64,000 bases of DNA from Pseudo-nitzschia pungens (GCA_037355855.1 CM074764.1:3782001-3846000), one strand, 5' to 3'; shown: positions 32,546 to 42,718, counted from the stretch's first letter. The notes: a model not told the origin generated them from the sequence alone. A program made the numbers and translations.

Positions 32546-33040
32546 CCAAAATTTGTGTGTGCGTGTGTGAGAAAATTGAACAGAGAATAAACAATTATTA
32601 GAGTAATATCAATATTTATCAAAAGAAAGACTTATATTTTGCATCATAGTGTTTCAAAATTTTTTTTCATGGGGGTCGCGATTCCTGGGCGTCGGGTAAT
32701 AATTGTGATTTTTGTGATGAATTTCTTGAGGGGTGTGATGGGAAATACTTTGTGTCGGGATGAGAAATCAATTTTTGGGAGTGAATTTCTGCAACAGTCT
32801 CATAATATATAATGATGGTAGGGTCGGTAATAATGAGTCAGATTGAAAAAAAATTTGGGTCGAGTTTGAATTTTATTATTTTTTTTTCGTAATTTTCGTA
32901 ATTGAGGTAGTTACTGGGTCGCGATTGGGGTTGCGAATCGGGAGAGAGCTAGGAATCGAGCTACGTCAAAATGAGCCAGGAATAAATCGCGACCCCCCTA
33001 AATAAATTCTTGGGAGGGGTCGCGAAACAGTTTTCGGACG
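32546..33040 (+). repeat. Right arm of E2 with terminal inverted repeat
   Basis: Almost identical to 6136-6638, ending GGTCGCGAAACAGTTTTCGG then ACG. Confidence 0.75.
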
Positions 33041-33042
33041 TG

Positions 33043-33134
33043 TGTTATTATTGTTAAGGCTTTTCCATATTTTCAGTATGAGACGAGTCAATACGAATCG
33101 ATACGAAGATCGCTAACGAGCGAATATCAACACA
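33043..33134 (+). repeat. Right LTR of the copia element, last part
   Basis: It begins TGTTATTATTGTTAAGGC like the left LTR at 19018, then diverges strongly for ~50 bp. It re-matches at GCGAATATCAACACAG. Confidence 0.7.
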
Positions 33135-34671
33135 GTTACGAATTTGGTAGTAGGCTCCGTACTATATGTACCATACAGTGGAGTGCGTGGTAAGGAATGT
33201 GTTAGACTGTTAAATATGGACTGGGACTGGGAATGAGAGGAGTGACCGGGACCTGAGATATGAGGGAATGAGAATGACCGGGACTAGAGACATGAGACCA
33301 GAGGCATTACCACTTACTTAAAGAGACATTACCAAGGTTACTAAAAAAATAGGACTCTAAGTACCGAGTCTACAGTGCATTAAGTGTAAATACACGGGCT
33401 CTAGTAGACTCGTGTACAGAAGGTTAATTGTGTGGATAAGAATAAGAACAGGAAACAAAAGAGATGAGAATGGAGAATCGGTGGTTGGAATGATCATCTC
33501 AGTAATCGAAATACTCAGGATTTAACAATGTAATTAAACAATTAAGAGACTCAAACCTCGTAGGGTACAAATCTACACGATCTTTACGAGCCCTCCAAAC
33601 AGAGATCTATTGCAACTCTCGGTTTGATCGGGTGGATGTCGTATATCTCTAAACTACGACACTCCGACACTCAATAAATAATCTATTCTCCTATCTGAAA
33701 GAGGTCGCTGCAAAAGCTGACTATAAGTGATAAATTATCTATCATGCACATCATCGAAGCAATTAGTGGTCTCCGCAAAAGCTGTATATCATGAATGAAG
33801 ATAAATTATCTATCGTGCCCATGAGATAATCTATTTGTCAAAATGTATCTGAAACTGGTTTAAGCTGACTTTTTAACACTAAGTTATTGTGCCCATAGTA
33901 TGTTTGGACGTGACTTCCAGTCGTGCTTGAAACAGTGACTTGCCCGATTCAAAGAAACAAAGAACAATTACCTCCTACCAAAGCATCGTAAAAGAATGAG
34001 ATCAACGAATACAAGGACATGCTGAGCAAGGACATGCTGAGCAAGGACATGCTGAGCAAGGACATGCTGAGCAAGGACATGCTGAGGAACAAGGACATGC
34101 TGAACAAGGACATGCCGAGCAATAGGCTTACTAGCAACATGCTGAGCAATATGCTGTGCAAGAACATGCTGAGCAATATTCTTAGCAACATCATGCTGAG
34201 CAATAGGCTGAGCAATAGTACTAGGCTGATGAGCAACAGTACGCTGAGCAATAGCAGGCTTACTATCTTCTAAGTACTTGTAGTGCCTGGTTCACATGTA
34301 AAAAATTCTTACTAATCTTAAATCTTACATACCCGACAAAGCACATAAGACAAAACAACTCCCTCGCCCCTGCGGACCGACAAATACTGCTACTGCAATT
34401 CGTTAAAACCGTTAACAAGAATTCTACTTTTCTAATAAACATCTATTCGCATTTCTATTGGTGGGCATTATTGTACAATAAACTCTTGAATTATTTTGAT
34501 TGGTTACAAATTCGTTAGAATTTTTAGTTCGCTAAAAATCACAGACTGATTCATACATACCGTATTATGTATTACGTATGGTACCAAAAAAATTGTACGA
34601 TTTTGAACATAAAAATTACAGACTGATTCATACATGATACTGTATGTACTAGGTATGGTACCCGGTACCAA
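33135..34671. other. Unassigned repeat-rich interval
   Basis: 1.5 kb with no supported gene. It contains paired near-copies of GATAAATTATCTATC (33730-33820), a 15-bp minisatellite (34012-34262), and a duplicated segment AAAAATTACAGACTGATTCA near 34535 and 34610 that is found again at ~50480. The minisatellite is readable as a Met/Ser-Leu-rich ORF on both strands, but this is repeat artefact. Confidence 0.5.
34012..34262. repeat. 15-bp minisatellite AAGGACATGCTGAGC
   Basis: Four to five perfect units, then increasingly degenerate AACATGCTGAGCAAT and AATAGGCTGAGC units to 34262. Confidence 0.85.
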
Positions 34672-35081
34672 CGTCCGAAAACTGTTTCGCGACCCATCGC
34701 GACCAATCGCGACCCGATCGCGACCCAATCGCGACTTGTCAAAAAAAATTCAACCCCAATTTTTTATTTCACAACCTCTTTTTTATTATTCTCAACTTTT
34801 TTCCATTATTCTCAACCACATTTCTCCCTTTTCTCAACTCCCCCAACGGGTCGACGGAAATGTTCTGTTCTAGACCCTGACATTCAGTCCCTCTTCACAC
34901 TTTCATTCCATTTTACACATTTGACACACTTGACTCAACACAACAAATAATTTTTAATCCAATTTACTTCAATCACACCAAAGTGTTACGTCGTGCACCT
35001 TTGTGAACCTTTTTTTTCAGTGGTGTCACATCACATACCGGTACCCCAGCTAAGAATCGCATCACAAAAACACACACCACC
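34672..35081 (+). repeat. Left arm of E3: TIR, TCGCGACC array, gene A leader
   Basis: TIR at 34672-34696, then TCGCGACC copies at ~10-12-bp spacing to 34735. An AT/CT-rich leader contains a TTTTTTTTCAG tract at ~35010, a possible splice acceptor or pyrimidine promoter element. The gene A start lies in the context CACCACCATGCCG. E4 has the same arm at 54593-55004 with few differences. Confidence 0.75.
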
Positions 35082-38000
35082 ATGCCGAAAGCTTCCTCGG
35101 ACCCAAGGCACTTTGCCAATGAGCCCAGAATACCCAAGACATTCCATTGTCGCAACTGCATTGCCTCCGGAAGAAGTAGAAAATCAAAATCCTTCAAGGG
35201 ATACAAACAAGAATCGAGCCACTTTCACACCTACCGATATGTCTGTAGAGGACTTTCATTTCACTTGAAGTCCAACATTGATTGCCGAACTTATTATGTT
35301 AAGAACGATCTTATGGATTTTATTTCTTCTGCGAAAGCAGAAGTCACCCTCCCTTTGGTCCGACACACACCATCACAGTATGGACTGACAATGACACAGA
35401 ATGGACCACAAATCCCCCCCTCCCTTGCCGAAACGAACACCGCCGCAACAACTTCTATCCATACCTCACTCAATCCTCAAGTGATCGCCAATGTATTGAT
35501 CCCACCCATGGACAGACAGGCAATCGAATCGCATATGGCTGAAAATGAGGAACAAATGAATGCAATCGATTCCGCTGTTGATGCCTCAGATCATTTTGAT
35601 GCCAGTTCCGACACCGAAATATCTGATTCCGAAATCATGAAAAGCACCACCATTTCCATAAACGAAAGAGAGGAAACATTCCGGAATCACACTCTGTTCC
35701 CACCCCGCCCGGAACTTATTGCTGAAATCAACCTCCTCAACATTATATCACAATACAAGCTACCTCTTTCCACTTATCAAACCATTTTCAATTGGGCGAA
35801 AGACAGCAACAATCTTCCCGGTTTTGATTTCAAGGTTACACCAACAAGAAAACGTGATGCCATTTTCCAAGAAATAAAAAAAAATCTTGGCATATCTTCC
35901 GAACCAAAATTTGAGCCCAAAATTGTGAATTGGCTTCCCGACCACAAACCTGCTCAAATATATGTCCGCTCTTTTCTGGATGCTTTGTATTCCCTTCTGT
36001 CGAACCCAGATTTAATGATGGAAGAAAATTTGTCATTCCCCAACAGCAACACCCCCTTGTCACCAGAGCATTTCCCGGTTCGAACTGATTCCTGTCCCAT
36101 CACAGAGTTGCATCACGGATCATGGTGGTCGGATTCCTGGAGATCCCTTTGCATAGAAGAAAATTCTGAAATCCTTGTTCCCATCATTTTTTACATGGAT
36201 GGAATTAGCTTGGATGCGCACGGAAGACTATCACTGACTCCACTCAACATGACCCTAGGCATATTCAACATCGAAACCAGGAAAAGGCCGGAAGCATGGA
36301 CAACAATCTATTTTCATCCTGACTCTGATTTGGAGAGCATCCACCATTCAAGAAAACCATCTCCAAAAGAATCAATCCAAAACCTCCATAATGCCCTAGA
36401 AGTGGCGCTCCGATCTTTCAAAGAAGCATGTGAGTCCACCCATGAAGGCATCCAATGGAATTTTCTCCCTTATGCCGGCCAATTGTGGCAAGTCAAAATG
36501 AAATTTGCAATAGCCTATGTCATCGGTGACACCGAACTGCATGATAAATTATGTGGGAAATATGGTTCCGGGTCGGGTGGTGTACAAAAGCTTTGCCGAC
36601 ACTGTAATTGTTCCACCAAGGACATAAATATTCCATCAGCACAACAAACAGCCTCTCTTTGGGTCCCATCAGATTTTCATACATTTCCAGACTCAGATGC
36701 CACCACCACCAAGGAATATTTCAACAATATTTCTCACCACCAAATCAGAAATGCATTCCACGGTCTCAACTTTGGTACCAATGTAAACAATATCCACCTA
36801 GCCACGCCCGGTGAATGCCTCCACATGCACCAGCTGGGGTGTGCCAAACGAGAGGTAGAATCCCTGGAGCAACTGATGAAGGGTTCAATACCATGCCCGT
36901 ATGCTGATCACCTAAAGACCGGTGTTTCCACAGTAAATACAATTGGGCATGTCTCTCAAAAATATGGAGCCCTACTGTCAAGGCAGTCGGATCGTGACTT
37001 TCCCAGAACTAAATTCAGCTCCAATCTTCTATCTGTCACTAAAAAAGAGGGGCACGATTACAGTGGTATGCTGATTTCGATTCTTCTAACATTGGTTTCT
37101 GAATCCGGCAATGCAGTTTTGAGCGACCCCTCATTTGTGAAGAAACATATTGATGTCATCGAACAAATCATCTCAATGGAAGAATTTCTCAAACACGGCC
37201 GGCCTACCACAAAGTGCATCAAAAATCTTCCCAAAACCATTATTCATTTCCTCAACTCTATCAATGGCACCTGTCTTAGGAAGGGAATGGGAACAAAATT
37301 GATAAAAAATCACCTCTACTTTCACATTCCAAAGTACATCAGTCTGTGGGGTCCAACATTAGGTTTCGATTCTGCATACAGTGAAAGTCACCACAAGACA
37401 GAAATAAAAGCACCATCCAAAAACACTCAACAAAATGCCGCAACCTTAGTCCATCAGACAACCCGTCGGAAAGAAGAAGCATCTCTCCTTCGACTCGCAA
37501 CCTCTCATCACAAGTTGAAGAAAGTGGGTGGTGATCCTAAAGTCATTTCCCCCCGTCCTCCACAGTCTGGGTCCCGTTTCACCATTTTTCGTGACGGAAC
37601 TAGAGGTTCAATGAAATGGGACTTAAGACGAAACTACAACAAACCATTTCATTCAACAATTGTACTAGATTTTGTTTGTGACTCCGTCCTTCCTTTGCTG
37701 GATGACAGATCCAGCATATTTGGGTTCACCGAACACAACAGATGGGATTCTGTGAATCGCGTCAACTACCTGTTCCGATGTCACCCCTCATACAGGTCTG
37801 ATTCAGGCCAAGTTAACAGTGTATGGTTTGACTGGGCAATGTTTGCAGTTGATGACAACACTGAAATCCCCTGTCAAATGCTGTGTTTTCTGCATGTAAA
37901 AGATTTGAAACAACCCACATCGGCTGTGAATGGATACGATGTTGATTCAGATGGCATCTACGCGGTTGTCAGAAAGTTTAGAGAAGATCCAAGGTCTACA

Positions 38001-38273
38001 TCATCTCACTTTGTAAAAAGTGGCTATCTCGACAATACTTTATATTTATTTAACACTGACACTATTCTTTCGGAACTGGCAGTTGTTCCTGAACTGGACG
38101 AGAATGCGGAACCAGTAAACAATGGTCGGTGGTTCGTTGTTCACAATCGATTGCAATGGCTCGAATTCTTTGAAAAGAGGAATAATTCTATGACCTATAC
38201 TACCTACGAGAGCCTCTACTCCGCTTGCCCTGTACAACGAGAGGAATCAGACAGCACCGGCATTGCTGAATGA
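35082..38273 (+). CDS. Gene A (E3): probable CACTA/Plavaka-like transposase
   Basis: 1063 aa. The N-terminal ~60 residues are basic with a CRNC pair. An acidic, Ser-rich linker spans ~140-200. The core shows FYMDGISLDAHG (D373, D378), then MTLGIFNI. YVIGDTELHDKLCG (D483) follows, with a zinc-knuckle-like KLCRHCNC insert, and then PGECLHMHQLGCAKREVESL (E578). This order (DG..D, GD...G with Cys pairs, then LHxxHxG) matches the RNase H-fold transposases of CACTA/Plavaka elements as I know them; it is a motif-level assignment. The E4 copy differs at about 39 residues, with no indels. It would recognise the TCGCGACC-bearing ends and move all E copies. Confidence 0.72.
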   Translation: MPKASSDPRHFANEPRIPKTFHCRNCIASGRSRKSKSFKGYKQESSHFHTYRYVCRGLSFHLKSNIDCRTYYVKNDLMDFISSAKAEVTLPLVRHTPSQYGLTMTQNGPQIPPSLAETNTAATTSIHTSLNPQVIANVLIPPMDRQAIESHMAENEEQMNAIDSAVDASDHFDASSDTEISDSEIMKSTTISINEREETFRNHTLFPPRPELIAEINLLNIISQYKLPLSTYQTIFNWAKDSNNLPGFDFKVTPTRKRDAIFQEIKKNLGISSEPKFEPKIVNWLPDHKPAQIYVRSFLDALYSLLSNPDLMMEENLSFPNSNTPLSPEHFPVRTDSCPITELHHGSWWSDSWRSLCIEENSEILVPIIFYMDGISLDAHGRLSLTPLNMTLGIFNIETRKRPEAWTTIYFHPDSDLESIHHSRKPSPKESIQNLHNALEVALRSFKEACESTHEGIQWNFLPYAGQLWQVKMKFAIAYVIGDTELHDKLCGKYGSGSGGVQKLCRHCNCSTKDINIPSAQQTASLWVPSDFHTFPDSDATTTKEYFNNISHHQIRNAFHGLNFGTNVNNIHLATPGECLHMHQLGCAKREVESLEQLMKGSIPCPYADHLKTGVSTVNTIGHVSQKYGALLSRQSDRDFPRTKFSSNLLSVTKKEGHDYSGMLISILLTLVSESGNAVLSDPSFVKKHIDVIEQIISMEEFLKHGRPTTKCIKNLPKTIIHFLNSINGTCLRKGMGTKLIKNHLYFHIPKYISLWGPTLGFDSAYSESHHKTEIKAPSKNTQQNAATLVHQTTRRKEEASLLRLATSHHKLKKVGGDPKVISPRPPQSGSRFTIFRDGTRGSMKWDLRRNYNKPFHSTIVLDFVCDSVLPLLDDRSSIFGFTEHNRWDSVNRVNYLFRCHPSYRSDSGQVNSVWFDWAMFAVDDNTEIPCQMLCFLHVKDLKQPTSAVNGYDVDSDGIYAVVRKFREDPRSTSSHFVKSGYLDNTLYLFNTDTILSELAVVPELDENAEPVNNGRWFVVHNRLQWLEFFEKRNNSMTYTTYESLYSACPVQREESDSTGIAE

Positions 38274-38329
38274 ACCATTCTACACTAGGCAGGTAACTAA
38301 ACAATAAAAAATCTTTGTATCATTTGCTT

Positions 38330-38905
38330 ATCTTCGTCGTCATTAAAATCGTCGTTGCTCTTTGCTCCGATAGCCTTTCTCTTCGTCGTCCTTCCTAAAA
38401 TCGTCGTTGCTCTTCGCTCCGATAGCCTTCCTCTTCGTCCTTGAAATCGTCGTCGCTCTTCGCATCGATTGTCTTCCTCTCTCTTCGTCCTTGAAATCGT
38501 CGTCCCTCTTCGATTCGATTGTGTTCGTCGTCATTAAAATCGTCGTTGCTCTTTGCTCCGATAGCCTTTCTCTTCGTCGTCCTTCCTAAAATCGTCGTTG
38601 CTCTTCGCTCCGATAGCCTTCCTCTCTCTTCGTCCTTGAAATCGTCGTCGCTCTTCGCATCGATTGTCTTCGTCGTCATTGAAATCGTCGTTGCTCTTCG
38701 CTCCGATGGCCTTCCGCTTCGTCGTCCTCCCAAAAATCGTCGTTGCTCTTTGTCGTCCTCCCTGAAATCGTCGTTCTCCCTGAAATCGTCGTTGCTGTCC
38801 GCTTCGATCATATTCGTCGTTGTCCTTGAAATCGTCGTTGCTCTTGAAGTCGTCGTTGCTCCTCGCTTCGGTCGTCTTCGTGGTCGTCTCTTCGATCTTC
38901 TATTT
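38330..38905 (-). repeat. AAATCGTCGTTGCTCTTCG repeat between genes A and B (E3)
   Basis: Degenerate 50-60-bp units in the space where A and B converge, opposite in orientation to the tracts at the right ends of E1-E3. A ~120-bp block at 38341-38465 recurs at ~38536-38660. The open frame readable on the minus strand here is repeat artefact. Confidence 0.8.
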
Positions 38906-38908
38906 GAA

Positions 38909-40999
38909 TCAGTCGTTCCGCCTGAACTCTGAAACGTCCTCTGCCTCCGTGTCTGATTCCGAAAGTTCCAAATCGGAGTCGTAGAATTCCGCATCCGAAT
39001 CTGAATCTGAATCAGAACCAGCATCACCAGCATCCTCATCGTCATTCCCAGGGGGATTATTGGCTGCAGCATCAGCCTCAGCAACGGCCGCATCTGCTTG
39101 ATCAAAGGCAACTTGGGCAGCGTCTCTGGCTGCCACGGCTTCATCACGAGCTGCTTGGGTTGCCATTTCTTCCGCCTCTGCCTCATACCTTTCATCCTGA
39201 GTGGCATTTTGATTCTCATCGATTTCTATCCAACGGTCCAACGCAGCTTGCCACTCAGCCTGTCGTTGTGCGAGCTCTACTTGCGCTGCCTGCAAATTAA
39301 CTTCGGCCACACGTCTTGCTCTTCTGTGTTTGCCCCAATCAAGCAAACAGAACACAAATGTTTCTGGACCACGACCTCCCCTTCCCATTCCGTATTTTCT
39401 GTGAAATTCAGGGTTTTTGGTGGCAAAACCAATCTTGTTCTCCAGACTGAAAACAGTACCTTCTTCGTCTGTACCAAATTTGTCATAGTGAAGACCGACC
39501 GGGTGTTGCACAAGTGTTGTGGAATTAAGGGAACAAAACTGATACAAAATTTCACCAATGTCATTCGAACCTGCACGGGTCGTGGCTTTCTTGTGGTTTC
39601 TCAACTCTCGCGCAACAGCAAGAGGTACCACATTCAGCACCCCTTCCACTCCTTCAACAACAATGTTGCTCAGCTCTCTCAGAAGTAATGCACTGACTAT
39701 CTTCGACGCTGTGAATGGCTGAAAGAATTTGTATCGCGAAAACAAATCCTTGGTGATCGGCCCGATCTGTCCTCCATACTGAGGGTTGGAATATGCCCAA
39801 TGAATTGGACGTCCTCTTCTGTTGATGTAAAACACACGTATTTTGTGCCCGTCTGGAACAACGAAGGTTGCATTTCCCTTCCTAGGTGTAACACTCGGGT
39901 TTTCAAGCATCTGGAAGAGGGCTCGAGTTGGTCCACTGTATACTCCACTGCTGCCCCCAGAACGACTCCTTTCTATGTGGTTAGTTCTCGTCATTTTCTG
40001 AACTTCCAGAAACAACGATCGAACCTCCTTCTGCTTCATTTGAAGAGCATCACTTCCATGATAGAACCGAGCCAAAAGCAGGTTCTGTTTCTGTCCCAAT
40101 TTAGGTGATTCAGAAAAACTTCCAACAATGATGGTAACGTCACATTCTTCCCCACGATCCTGAACTGAGAACACCCTGGAATTGCTGAGTGATGCCGCTG
40201 TATATTCCGGAACTTCAATGATGCCTTTGGTACACTGGGAACCATGCACTACGATGAGTTGCACCCTGTACATCCTTTTTTTATTTGGATTGGCAATCCC
40301 GGGACACATGACATTCACCACACTTGTTTTCACCGTGTCGGAATTGCTGGTAAGTTTGCTGGGTCTAACATCCATTGCTGCAGCTTCTCTAGCAAGATTG
40401 TACCCCACGACAAAATGTTTCACTCCAGCAAGGTTTGGCTCCTTCCCGAATCCATGGCAATCAATGACATTCTCCGAGATAAGAGGGGTGTCGATTATCA
40501 CATTGTACTCTGGTAACACGATGTAACCATCAAACCTAAGTTGCACTTGTCTGCATTCCACATGAATGAAATGACGATGGGACCTCAGTACCTCCTCTCT
40601 TTGATCAACAAAAATACAGCCGTGACAAACTGATACCTCTCTCCGGTTATCAATCAAAGCATTTTTCATTTGTTTGATCCCATCAGGCAGATCGACGCTG
40701 CTACCGCCTGTCCTTTTTTCTATGAGTCTAAAAATAGACTGCAAGCATTTTCTGCAAGAAAATGTGTTACACCTTGTGCAAACAATTCCATCAGAGGTGC
40801 GTCGACAGTTCTTAGTGCCCTTCTTCCCCCTTGTACTTGCCTGCGTCAACGTCGCTATGCGACCCAAATTGCACCGGCACGAATTGTCCTTACTTTTCTG
40901 CTCGTCCTTTCTCCTCAACCTCTCCTGCCTTATCTCCTTGTTTTCAACAAGGTCGGTCCCAATTTTTTTGTTCCTCTTGGAAGATGTGGATCGTGTCAT
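38909..40999 (-). CDS. Gene B (E3): Cys-rich conserved protein of unknown function
   Basis: 696 aa from the ATG at 40999, chosen because E4 has an ATG at the matching place (MTRS/MTRT). The basic N-terminus is followed by a cysteine cluster, residues ~35-150 (CRCNLG, NCRRTSDGIVCTRCNTFSCRKC, VCHGC and a HRHFIH pair), which looks like two or more zinc sites. A conserved central part follows (YIVLPEYNVIIDTPL, NVIDCHGFGKEPN, IIVGSFSESP, NPQYGGQIGP, VQHPVGLHYDKFG). Residues ~570-650 are an Ala/Gln-rich coiled coil and the last ~50 are acidic. No family recognised. Retained between E3 and E4 in spite of roughly a quarter of residues changing, so it is under selection. Its place beside the transposase suggests a transposition or host-targeting helper. 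Confidence 0.75.
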   Translation of the reverse strand: MTRSTSSKRNKKIGTDLVENKEIRQERLRRKDEQKSKDNSCRCNLGRIATLTQASTRGKKGTKNCRRTSDGIVCTRCNTFSCRKCLQSIFRLIEKRTGGSSVDLPDGIKQMKNALIDNRREVSVCHGCIFVDQREEVLRSHRHFIHVECRQVQLRFDGYIVLPEYNVIIDTPLISENVIDCHGFGKEPNLAGVKHFVVGYNLAREAAAMDVRPSKLTSNSDTVKTSVVNVMCPGIANPNKKRMYRVQLIVVHGSQCTKGIIEVPEYTAASLSNSRVFSVQDRGEECDVTIIVGSFSESPKLGQKQNLLLARFYHGSDALQMKQKEVRSLFLEVQKMTRTNHIERSRSGGSSGVYSGPTRALFQMLENPSVTPRKGNATFVVPDGHKIRVFYINRRGRPIHWAYSNPQYGGQIGPITKDLFSRYKFFQPFTASKIVSALLLRELSNIVVEGVEGVLNVVPLAVARELRNHKKATTRAGSNDIGEILYQFCSLNSTTLVQHPVGLHYDKFGTDEEGTVFSLENKIGFATKNPEFHRKYGMGRGGRGPETFVFCLLDWGKHRRARRVAEVNLQAAQVELAQRQAEWQAALDRWIEIDENQNATQDERYEAEAEEMATQAARDEAVAARDAAQVAFDQADAAVAEADAAANNPPGNDDEDAGDAGSDSDSDSDAEFYDSDLELSESDTEAEDVSEFRRND

Positions 41000-41480
41000 T
41001 ATGTGAGGGTCGTTGCTCTTCACTTCGGTTGTCGTCGTCGTCCCTGAAATCGTCGTTGCTCTTCGATTCGATCGTCTATGTCGTCGTCCCTGAAATCGTC
41101 GTCGCTCTTCGCTTCGATCGTCTTCGTCGTCCCCGAGATCGTCGTCGTGCTACGTTTCGATCGTCTTTGTCGTTGTCCCTGAAATCGTCGTCGCTCTTCG
41201 CTACGATCGAAATCGTCGTCGCCCTTCGCTTCCCTCTTCGCTTCGATCGTCTTCGTCGTCCCTGAGATCGTCGTCGTGCTATGTTTCGATCGTCTTTGTT
41301 GTCGTCCCTGAAATCGTCGTTGCTCTTCGCTACGATCGTCTTCGTTGCTTGAAATAGTGGTCGCTCTTCGCTTCGATCGTCGTCGTCGATCGAAATCGTC
41401 GTCGCGCTACGTTGCGACCGTCTTAAATCGTCGTCGCGCTTCGTTTCGATCGTCGTTGTCGTCGTCCCTGAAATCGTCGT
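41000..41480 (-). repeat. AAATCGTCGTTGCTCTTCG repeat upstream of gene B (E3)
   Basis: Second tract of the family, running directly up to the start of gene B, built from GATCGTCTTCGTCGTCCCTG and AAATCGTCGTCGCTCTTCGC units. It would be transcribed as a leader if B starts upstream. Confidence 0.8.
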
Positions 41481-41589
41481 AACCGGTGGTTAGATGTGAA
41501 AAATGTTAGTACTAGTAGTAGTAACGAGTCTAAATCAAAAATACACCGTACACATACATCTTAGAGGCAGAAAATACCAGAATATTTTT

Positions 41590-42124
41590 AGGAAACTATG
41601 CATACCTTTTCCGATCGTTCGTATCGTCGTCGTCCTCCCTCCTCGTTCCAATCGTCGTCGTCTTCCCTCCTCGTTCCGGTCGTCCTCCCTCCTCGTTCCG
41701 ATCGTCGTCGTCTTCCCTCCTCGTTCCGATCGTCGTCGTCGCTCTTCGTTCCAAAGGTCGTCGTCGCTCTTCGTTCCAATGATCGTCGTCGCCCCTCACT
41801 GTTCCGAATGTACAAAATAAACAACACACCGTTAGCTACTATTTTCGTCGTCGTCCCTCTTCGTCCCGATCGATTCAAGTGAAGTACCTTGCGTCGTCGT
41901 CCTTTCTCGTCCCGATGGTCGTCGTCGTCCCTCCTCGTTCTGATGGTCGGCGTCGTCCCTCTTGCTAATGTACAAAACAAACAACGGACTGTTAGTTACG
42001 ATTTTCTTCGTCGTCCATCTTCGTCGTCGCTTTGTTCCCATGCACGTACCTCCTTTGCTTGTCGTACCTCCTGTTGTTGTCGTACCTCCTACGATCGATA
42101 TTTGTTGTCCCTAGCGTCGTACTC
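41590..42124. repeat. CCGATCGTCGTCGTC-type degenerate repeats (E3)
   Basis: ~50-bp units such as TCCCTCCTCGTTCCGATCGT with two copies of a TGTACAAAATAAACAAC motif (41810 and 41970). Similar sequence occurs in E4 at 61340-61860. No gene. Confidence 0.65.
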
Positions 42125-42665
42125 GTAGATATCTGGGTAAGCCAGGTGATTCGAGGACTGCAGCCCACCCTACCTTGATAACAAAAGAAAACAGCAAGGA
42201 TTTCAAGAATGGCCGGTTCCGTACTCTCTTTGCTGTTTGTCTCTCCAAGATGGTACCAGGCGCCTCGTGGTTCACTTTCAACTGGACCGGCCAGAAAATT
42301 CCAACACCGAAACAAAAATGAAAATTATGAAAATTTTGACGAGGGTGATGTGGGGCGGAAAATCGATTTTGCGATGATCATCAAAAGACACCGCAATAAT
42401 GCACATAATGTAAGTACGTGACAGTACTGTTTGTACAGGCCAAGAAAAAATGACTAAATATACTGTACATGACAGTACTGTTTTTACAGGTAAGGAAAAA
42501 TAAAACATCCACGTACCTAGATTATGGTACTAAGTCTACAGGCTGAGTGAAAGAAAAAATGACGCGCAAAAAATGACTGGTGTGTATAGCTTGTACGCAG
42601 GGGATGTGTAGGTTTCCAGTACTGTGTACACTGTACGTACGGTACTGGTAGAAATCTTTTGGCGC
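42125..42665. other. Conserved non-coding block of the E family (E3 copy)
   Basis: Lies between the divergent genes B and C. Landmarks CTCCAAGATGGTACCAGGCG (42244), GATGTGGGGCGGAAAATCGA and GGGGATGTGTAGGTTTCCAG (42600) are shared by all four copies. It is a candidate bidirectional promoter or cis-acting element. Confidence 0.6.
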
Positions 42666-42718
42666 GAAGTGCTGGTTGGTTGTCCAGGGTTGGTATGTAT
42701 GAGAGCATCATACTAGTG

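Larger units (their letters stand above)
27898..33040. mobile_element. E2: non-autonomous member of the E family inside the copia LTR
   Basis: The 5143-bp element has termini CGTCCGAAAACTGTTTCGCG and its inverse. Against the unfilled left LTR (19010-19030) the insertion point fits a 2-bp duplication, CG at 27896-27897 and TG at 33041-33042, with one C-to-T change. Its internal order equals E1: left arm, G-rich minisatellite, CGT-rich tract, conserved block, 181-bp repeats, gene D remnant, GAAGAGCAACGACG tract, right arm. No intact gene. Confidence 0.88.
18180..33134 (+). mobile_element. Decayed Ty1/copia LTR retrotransposon, right LTR split by E2
   Basis: Direct repeats of ~0.9 kb bound a pol gene with the order protease, integrase, RT, RNase H, which is diagnostic of Ty1/copia rather than gypsy. 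The left LTR is 18180-19122. The right LTR is 27084-27897 and resumes at 33043-33134 after E2. Both LTRs start TGAAGATATCC and end AACACA. Gag and pol each carry frame breaks, so the copy is dead. The 5-bp flanks (CTCTA left, GTTAC right) do not match, so no target duplication survives. Confidence 0.85.

Noticed and set aside
18180..33134. 18180 and 27084 repeats as ends of two separate elements rather than LTRs
   Set aside because: Both have TG...CA ends and the same orientation. A primer-site-like sequence follows the left one, and a copia pol lies between, so the LTR reading is simpler.
34012..34273. Met/Ser/Leu-rich ORFs on both strands
   Set aside because: Product of the 15-bp minisatellite, whose length is divisible by three.
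35082..38273. Gene A as a KDZ (Zisupton-type) transposase
   Set aside because: Zisupton-type elements as I know them make 8-bp duplications, and the typical YD..C block is not seen. The LHxxHxG and GD...Cys motifs fit CACTA/Plavaka better. Not fully excluded without a search.
39440..39500. HxD motif (HYD, H504/D506) in gene B as a TET/JBP-type 2-oxoglutarate dioxygenase, which KDZ transposons can carry
   Set aside because: No distal histidine-arginine pair follows. The only later histidine nearby (FHRK in E3) is FYRR in E4, so the metal triad is not conserved.
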